Shown: positions 40,784-45,823 of the stretch, one piece after another
How positions within the stretch are numbered: the stretch's first letter is position 1
How the letters are laid out: each line of letters begins with the position of its first letter
Source: Mesorhizobium sp. LSJC280B00
Lineage (GTDB): Bacteria > Pseudomonadota > Alphaproteobacteria > Rhizobiales > Rhizobiaceae
Direction of reading: 5' to 3'
NCBI RefSeq assembly: GCF_000502835.1
Contig: NZ_AYVL01000023.1
Location: 11,752-57,574 of the forward strand
Length of the DNA stretch: 45,823 bases
Program-made: the position numbers and the translations under genes
The notes under the pieces: generated by a model
Seen by the model: the letters and a program-made list of their open reading frames with translations, nothing else
Told to the model about the DNA's origin: nothing
Databases searched by the model: none

Positions 40784-41137
40784 ATGGAAGAATTCTTACC
40801 GCGCATCGCCACTGGTGCCGGCATCGGCCCGGCTCTCGCAGAGAAGGCCGTTGGGTTAATGCTGGGTTTCCTGCAAAGCCACGCGGCCGACGGTCCCGTT
40901 GCCCGCATGATCGAGGCCATTCCGGGAGCTTCGGAATTAGTAGCGAAGTATCATGGCGACGACCCAGAGGGTGGCGGCCTTATGGGGCTCGGCCAGCAAT
41001 TGATGAGTGAGGGTCTCAGCATGGCAAAGATCGCCGGCCTCGCCAACGAGACGATCGCCTTCACCAAGGAACGTGTCGGCGACGAACTCGTGGACGAGGT
41101 CCTCAATTCAGTTCCTGGCCTTCCCCAGTTCGTCTAA
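40784..41137 (+). CDS. Small alpha-helical hypothetical protein (DUF2780/DUF2267-like)
   Basis: 117 residues starting MEEFLPRIATGAGIGPALAE, after GAGAGAGA. It continues KAVGLMLGFLQSHAADGPVA, RMIEAIPGASELVAKYHGDD, a Gly-rich turn (EGGGLMGLGQQLM) and KERVGDELVDEVLNSVPGLP. Two helical repeats, each ending in IPGA/VPGL, suggest a duplicated fold like DUF2780 or DUF2267. Related proteins are common in Mesorhizobium. No function is known. Confidence 0.6.
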   Translation: MEEFLPRIATGAGIGPALAEKAVGLMLGFLQSHAADGPVARMIEAIPGASELVAKYHGDDPEGGGLMGLGQQLMSEGLSMAKIAGLANETIAFTKERVGDELVDEVLNSVPGLPQFV

Positions 41138-41274
41138 TCAGCGGCAGCCGGGGGCGCATGACCTCGTGCGCCCGTACCGGCCGTTCTGCGCAGTAGGCAT
41201 TCTCCGCCGAGCTTTCCGTACCGATCTCGCCAGACCACCAACCGCCGGGCACGCGAAGCGAGCGTTGGAGTACT

Positions 41275-42243
41275 TCATTCGTCTATTCCAAAATCGACCT
41301 CAGGCGAATCGATGTGTATAATTTCTGGCGGTAAGGGTTTATCCTGAACGCTTTCGATGAAGCCCGCGAGATAAGCAAACGTATTGTATTTCTCGAGGAC
41401 CAACCGCTTCGCCTCTCGTATTGCGCCGCGACGCTCCTTCCAGAGGTCCGAGTTGATGATTTCTTGAATTTTTTGGATTACGTTCTTGTCCTCTGGGTCA
41501 ATCAGAACCATTGAGTCCGAAGGGAAGAACCTCGTGATTGCCGGGCTGCCGTAATAGATCGGCATTGTTTCAGCAACGAAGCAGTCCATAAGCTTCTCTG
41601 TAAAATAGTAATCAGCACGAGTATTCTCGAAAGCTATACTGTAACGGTAAGGTGCGAGTGCGTTCCATTTATCTCCAATCAGCCGAAAACCTCGGCCGAA
41701 CAGGTCAAAATCGAGCTCCTCTCTCAGCCGTTCCAGAAACGCCAGCCGATATCGATGCCCTTTAAGCAGGGCGATGTTACTGGTAATCCATGAGAGCCGA
41801 AGCGGCTTGTCCACGACTTCGCTGACCAGAAGTTGGTCATATGTCTTGTTTACAGACCAAGACCGAGTGATAGGTGGAGCCAAAACGAATCGGCGCCCTG
41901 CATTCTGCCGAGCAGCCAGCTCTGCGTCAGACGTCAGGACGATAGTATTTTTCCCCTGCCCTTCATGAAATGCGCGATGAGCTTTCGTCGGCGGTTCGCC
42001 GATTGCAAAAATTGTCCTGTTTGGGCTCGCCTCGATATCAACAGGGAGCCCAAAAAGAGAAGCAGAGTTAAAGACGATATGCCAATCGGGCACGAAGGAT
42101 GTCGTGCGTACAAAAGCGACATTGTTCCAGATTCCACTGCCCTTTGGAGTGAGATGGTGGATTGCATCATCCAAAACGCCCCAAGAATCCAGACATGTAG
42201 CAACAATGGGCGCCGGACGTTCCGTCAACAATTTGGCCAACAA
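41275..42243 (-). CDS. Glycosyltransferase family 10 (alpha-1,3/4-fucosyltransferase-like)
   Basis: 322 residues. The C-terminal half has the GT10 block: LAPYRYSIAFENTRADYYFT, then EKLMDCFVAETMPIYYGSPA and ITRFFPSDSMVLID, the GDP-fucose binding segment. A preceding FDLFGRGF is also a family mark. The first 130 residues are variable, as usual for the acceptor domain. It may add fucose or a related sugar to an O-antigen, an exopolysaccharide or, given the neighbouring nolO, a Nod factor. The known Nod-factor fucosyltransferase NodZ belongs to another family (GT23). The strand is opposite to that of nolO. Confidence 0.82.
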   Translation of the reverse strand: MLAKLLTERPAPIVATCLDSWGVLDDAIHHLTPKGSGIWNNVAFVRTTSFVPDWHIVFNSASLFGLPVDIEASPNRTIFAIGEPPTKAHRAFHEGQGKNTIVLTSDAELAARQNAGRRFVLAPPITRSWSVNKTYDQLLVSEVVDKPLRLSWITSNIALLKGHRYRLAFLERLREELDFDLFGRGFRLIGDKWNALAPYRYSIAFENTRADYYFTEKLMDCFVAETMPIYYGSPAITRFFPSDSMVLIDPEDKNVIQKIQEIINSDLWKERRGAIREAKRLVLEKYNTFAYLAGFIESVQDKPLPPEIIHIDSPEVDFGIDE

Positions 42244-42514
42244 AGCAGTTCCACCCCATTCACTTCCGTTGGACCGGGAGCAACTTGTGCATCGGGCGCA
42301 ACACCTCTCTGCGCCTGAAATAGCTCGCGATCCTGATCGATATCAAACACACGATTCTGTGCCACTTCGCGCCATTCGACAACTCATCTCTAAGACCGCG
42401 GGAATCCCTTCACTCGTGAAGGTACTCAATCGCCATTCCGGATTGCGGTAACATTGGGCAGCATAAACCTGCCGGGACCCGCCGTCGAGGCAATTGTCGC
42501 TTTGCACTTAACCA

Positions 42515-44266
42515 GGTTCTTCCTCACTTTGTGTGGTGATCAGGCCGGTTGAGTGGCAGCATGCGTGCCCTAAGGAGTTCGGAGCCCGCTCTGCCGTACA
42601 TCGCACGCTTGATCGTCTTCAGGCGGTTGATCTGCCCTTCCGCCTGGCCGTTGCTCCACCGTAATTCAATGGCATTGCGAACGGCGTCAACGTCACGGCG
42701 TAGGACCCGAGCGAAACGCGTGATGGCGACGAGCCCGGAGTTGACGGCATCCTCGATCCAAGTGTCGAGCTTGTCCAATTCACAGGCCCCGCAAAATGCC
42801 GCGGAAGCGCATGGCAAGCCTGCGCATCGTGGCAAACTCATGTGATCCTTGCTTCAGGACGTCGACCTTTCTCGCCTGGTTGATCGTCAGCATACCCCGG
42901 GCCTTCATGCAGAGGGCCGCGGCGACTACCGGCGAGATCACATGGCCGGTCGCCGGATCCTGGATGGGGACAGCATCGCGGGCTGGTTGATGGCGTATGA
43001 TCGAAGCAGGCGACGCACTGTCCTCGCCCGTCCTCTCGGCGCGGCGCCAGCTTGGGAGAAGCCGCTCCAGATTCGAGAAACTGCCCGTGTAGCCGCGCTG
43101 TTTGATATCGTGGAACAGGTGTCGTCCGCAGCGATTGCCGTCTCTCCAGGACTGGCTAAGAAACGCCTCGAAATATAAGGGTGACGTCGGCTCGACGCGG
43201 CCCTGCGTCGGTCGGGTGGCGTGTCGAAATTCAGCCATTTGGCGATGCTGCGCCGGCCGTAGCCGGTACGACGGGCGATCTCGGAACAGGACAGCCCTTT
43301 CCTTGCGCAAGGCGTGAACCATTTCGAACACCGTCTGCCGCGATTGTCGATGAGCGTGGCGCACCCGGCGCCGATGCGTTGCGTCAACGTGCGGATCATC
43401 CTGCATCAGATCGACTTGCGCGCTCCCGATACCCTTATCGGGCAGCAATGCAGGCCCCGTGGCGCGGCCCGAAAGGCTCATCTGCTCCTCGATTGCGACC
43501 CGCAGATTCTACATGAGATGGAACCGATCAGCCACCTGGCGCGCTTGCGGTGCACCCTCGCGAACAGCTTGCGCATAGAGCCCGCATCGGTCTCGGCTCA
43601 CGATCTCGACGGAAGGGTGCCGCTCTAGCCATTGCGACGCACTCGCCACGCTTCTGTCATCCAGGATGTCGACAACCGAATGGCGCTCCAGGTCCACGAT
43701 CATCGTGCCGTAGCGCCATGATCGCCGCCAGCTCCAGTCATCGATGCCAACGACCCGAATGGTGGAGTTGCTGTGAGCGACCGCGGCATCTCGCTTCAGC
43801 TGCCACAGGATAGTGTCGTCGCAGACCGGCATGCCGAGCCGTCGCATCAAGCGCTCGCCGGGACGGCCGCCGGTGCTATGGCCGAGCAGACCGACAATCT
43901 CCGCGACCCTCCAAGGGGAAGCAATCGTCGGCAGACGGTCGGTGAATGTTTGTCGTTCACATTTCTGATGTGCGCACCGCCAGCGGCTCAACCGAGGCTT
44001 CACCGTCACGGTCTTGCCCTGGACCGGCAGATTCTGAAGGCTGCGGTTGGACCAGCCATGCCGACTTCGGGTCCGTCGTCCGCAATCTGGGCAAAATGCC
44101 GAACGCCGGTCCGGCAGCGGAAACAAGCCAACTGTCATCATCAGTGAGCGCGACACCCCGTATTTTAGCCCCTGGGCCGGGGGACCATTTTGTTTTCGTT
44201 CGCATGCCCGCACATAGCGGCATCCCTCGCCAACGGCGAATGAACCACACAAAGTGAGGCAGAGCC
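42515..44266 (-). mobile_element. ISL3-family insertion sequence with broken transposase
   Basis: Ends: GGTTCTTCCTCACTTTGTGT at 42515 and the complement of ACCACACAAAGTGAGGCAGA to 44266 at the other, 21 of 23 bases alike. Between lies one transposase in three frames. After the right end comes TTAACTGCCAAGCGACA, a piece of the istB start, so it seems to have landed in an IS21 copy. No clear target duplication could be fixed by eye. Confidence 0.8.
42524..44141 (-). pseudogene. ISL3 transposase split by two frameshifts
   Basis: Piece 1 (from about 44141): MMTVGLFPLPDRRSAFCPDC, zinc fingers CPDCGRRTR and CAHQKCERQ, and the catalytic VVGIDDWSWRRSWRYGTMIV, ending at about 43509 after ADRFHLM. Piece 2 lies in another frame (about 43481-42780: EEQMSLSGRA..., HLFHDIKQRGYTGSFSNLER). 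Piece 3 lies in a third frame: LDTWIEDAVNSGLVAITRFA, RVLRRDVDAVRNAIELRWSN and GQAEGQINRLKTIKRAMYGR, with the DDE glutamate. The protein cannot be made whole without two or more corrections. Confidence 0.8.
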
Positions 44267-44473
44267 CCATTAACTGCCAAGCGACACGATCCTTGGCTGC
44301 GTACCCGTCCTCGACGATTCCCTCGGAGCATCATTCCTGGCTAGTCCTTTTACCCGGCCATACGCGATCAGCCACTCACGGCCCGGACGAAATGCGCAAA
44401 GCTGGCCGCCGCACGTCACAATGCGCAGCGCCTTATTTGGACGATGCTGATATTTTTTCTTCAACGATTGGTC

Positions 44474-45823
44474 TCAATGCGAAAGGGCTAGGCCGATCGT
44501 TGCCTGGCCGAGCGCCAGACCGCCGTCGTTTGCGGGAATGCTTACGTGCGCCAGCCCCTCCAATCCTGCGACTGTGAGCTCGGCAAGTACGCCTTTGAGC
44601 AGCAGCCGATTCTGGAAAGCGCCACCGGACAGTGCGACCGTGCCGACGCCGTTTTCGTTAGTGAGTCCGATGGCCTTCCGCGAGATGATCTCTATCAGCG
44701 TCCTGTGGAAGCGCGCAGCAATCAGCCCGGTTTCGGCGCCCAAAGCCTGATCACAAAGAAGCGCTTCCCACAGACCTTTCCAGGAGATAACCGGGCCCTT
44801 CCGCGAGGTTGCTGGCCAAGCCTCGGCCGCATCCATGAACGGGCTGGCGAGCGCCTCCATCTCCATGCCGGCTTGCCCCTCGTAGCTCTGGCGCTCCAAA
44901 CAGATGCCGAGGACTGCCGCGCAGGCATCGAAAAGCCGCCCCGCCGAGGAGGCAAGCGGAGCATTGACGCCCCTCTCGATCATCCGGTCCAGCACCCGAA
45001 GCGGCTTTTCGGCCAAGGCGGGGACGAAGGGCCGATCGGCAGGAAGCTTGGCCAGGAAATCCGGACCGAAAGCCGCCCGCAGATGCGCATAGGCATTGCG
45101 CCACGGCTCGAGGCTGGCCTTGTCGCCGCCGGGCACGGCGACCGGCTCGAAGTATGCCAGCCTCCGGAACCCTCGATAGCCGCCGAGCAGGAACTCGCCG
45201 CCCCAGATCGTGCCGTCATCGCCGTATCCGAGACCGTCGAGGATAATGCCCAGCACCGGCGGTGCGTCGATTGCGCGGCCGTGCTGGGCAAGGCACGAGG
45301 CGAGATGCGCGTGATGGTGCTGGACCTGCACAAACCTCGCCGCGGTCTCACGGGCAAGCTCCATGGCAAGCTGGGTCGAACGGTAGCCCGGATTCCGGTC
45401 GGCCACAATGAGGTCCGGCTTCGTGTCGAACAGGCTTCGATACAGCCCCAACGCCTGCCTCCACGCGTTCTGGTTCTTCAGCTCGTCGAGGTCGCCGAGA
45501 TGCTGCGACAGCAGCGCGTTGCCGTCGCCCGCCAGGCAGAACGCGGCCTTTAGGTCGCCGCCCGCAGCCAGCGCCCTGACCGGGCCATCGAAGCCCGCCG
45601 GCAGCGCCAGCGGCTCCGGCGCGAAGCCGCGCGCGCGCCGCAACACCGAAATGCCGTGCCCGTCGAATCGCACCACGCTGTCGTCGAGCCGGTTGACAAT
45701 CTCGCGGTCGTGCATCAGCCAGAAGTCGGCGATCCCGGCAAGCTCCTGCCGCGCCTCGTCATTGTCCGTGCATTGCGGCTCGCCCGAACGATTGCCGGAG
45801 GTCATCACCACCGGACCGTCCAG
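44474..45823 (-). CDS. hypF: Carbamoyltransferase HypF, C-terminal part (start off the right edge)
   Basis: About 449 residues are visible, opening inside the YrdC-like domain (MTSGNRSGEPQCTDNDEARQ; FWLMHDREIVNRLDDSVVRF). The Kae1-like domain follows: LAAGGDLKAAFCLAGDGNAL, VQHHHAHLASCLAQHG with the metal-binding His, ILDGLGYGDDGTIWGGEFLL, SSAGRLFDACAAVLGI, VALSGGAFQNRLLLKGVLAE and PANDGGLALGQATIGL. HypF makes the carbamoyl group that becomes the CN ligands of NiFe hydrogenase. A hydrogenase uptake cluster should lie to the right. The first 300 or so residues are outside the window. Confidence 0.9.
   Translation of the reverse strand: MDGPVVMTSGNRSGEPQCTDNDEARQELAGIADFWLMHDREIVNRLDDSVVRFDGHGISVLRRARGFAPEPLALPAGFDGPVRALAAGGDLKAAFCLAGDGNALLSQHLGDLDELKNQNAWRQALGLYRSLFDTKPDLIVADRNPGYRSTQLAMELARETAARFVQVQHHHAHLASCLAQHGRAIDAPPVLGIILDGLGYGDDGTIWGGEFLLGGYRGFRRLAYFEPVAVPGGDKASLEPWRNAYAHLRAAFGPDFLAKLPADRPFVPALAEKPLRVLDRMIERGVNAPLASSAGRLFDACAAVLGICLERQSYEGQAGMEMEALASPFMDAAEAWPATSRKGPVISWKGLWEALLCDQALGAETGLIAARFHRTLIEIISRKAIGLTNENGVGTVALSGGAFQNRLLLKGVLAELTVAGLEGLAHVSIPANDGGLALGQATIGLALSH

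Noticed and set aside
25422..44141. Frameshifts as certain pseudogene evidence
   Set aside because: Several single-base changes (DUF1403, GNAT, PIN toxin, istB, ISL3) could be reading errors; the pseudogene calls are held at moderate confidence for that reason.
44546..45553. A 335-codon plus-strand open frame
   Set aside because: Antisense to hypF; no domain.
1..45823. CRISPR array
   Set aside because: No regularly spaced direct repeats of about 25-40 bases were seen and no cas gene was recognised.

Overview
The window looks like an accessory region from a Mesorhizobium-type rhizobium, probably part of a symbiosis island or integrative element. Evidence: high GC with long antisense open frames, typical rhizobial small proteins (DUF982, DUF6074-like), a recognisable nod box, a nodA remnant, a nolO/nodU-type carbamoyltransferase, the C-terminal part of hypF, and many decayed transposases and recombinases. 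Taxon and product names come from reading the sequence; no search was run.

Layout. 1-3.7 kb: small rhizobial hypotheticals and debris (XRE regulator remnant, IS5-type fragment, serine recombinase tail). 3.7-10.9 kb: a compact divergent nucleotide-enzyme cluster. The left arm encodes an HTH regulator, an ATP-grasp/phosphohistidine protein, a small coiled-coil protein and a dGTPase-type HD hydrolase. The right arm encodes an OGG-like DNA glycosylase, a 112-residue protein starting MSGGGGSS, a PfkB kinase-deoxyribosyltransferase fusion, a QueC-like enzyme and a SagB/nitroreductase-like protein. 11.4-14.8 kb: TerY-P triad (VWA, PP2C, kinase with helix-hairpin-helix tail). 15.0-20.3 kb: SH3, DUF4236, DUF2130, DUF3800 and winged-helix proteins, then a tRNA-like gene with an extra structured segment in its anticodon loop. 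20.4-24.3 kb: a TIR protein, a DUF4238 protein and a two-gene CBASS (SLATT effector plus CD-NTase). Together 3.7-24.3 kb reads as a defence island.

24.7-34.3 kb: a mobile-element maintenance block (scpB, broken DUF1403 gene, vapBC, tyrosine recombinase). The 3' end of the recombinase gene is repeated at 34.31 kb, bracketing about 5.9 kb with a tannase-family esterase, transposase remnants, a Nudix-like gene, a GNAT pseudogene and a complete tyrS. 34.4-35.1 kb: a Phd-type antitoxin with a frameshifted PIN toxin. 35.2-45.8 kb: symbiosis-related DNA with a nod box, nodA remnant, nolO, GT9 and GT10 glycosyltransferases, a broken IS21 istB, an ISL3 element with a broken transposase, and hypF running off the right edge.

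The item most likely to be new is the 3.7-10.9 kb cluster. Every recognisable enzyme in it acts on nucleotides, bases or phosphoryl transfer, or is a redox enzyme. The small Gly/Ser-headed protein between the glycosylase and the QueC-like enzyme is a plausible modified carrier or target. A shared promoter/operator lies between the arms.
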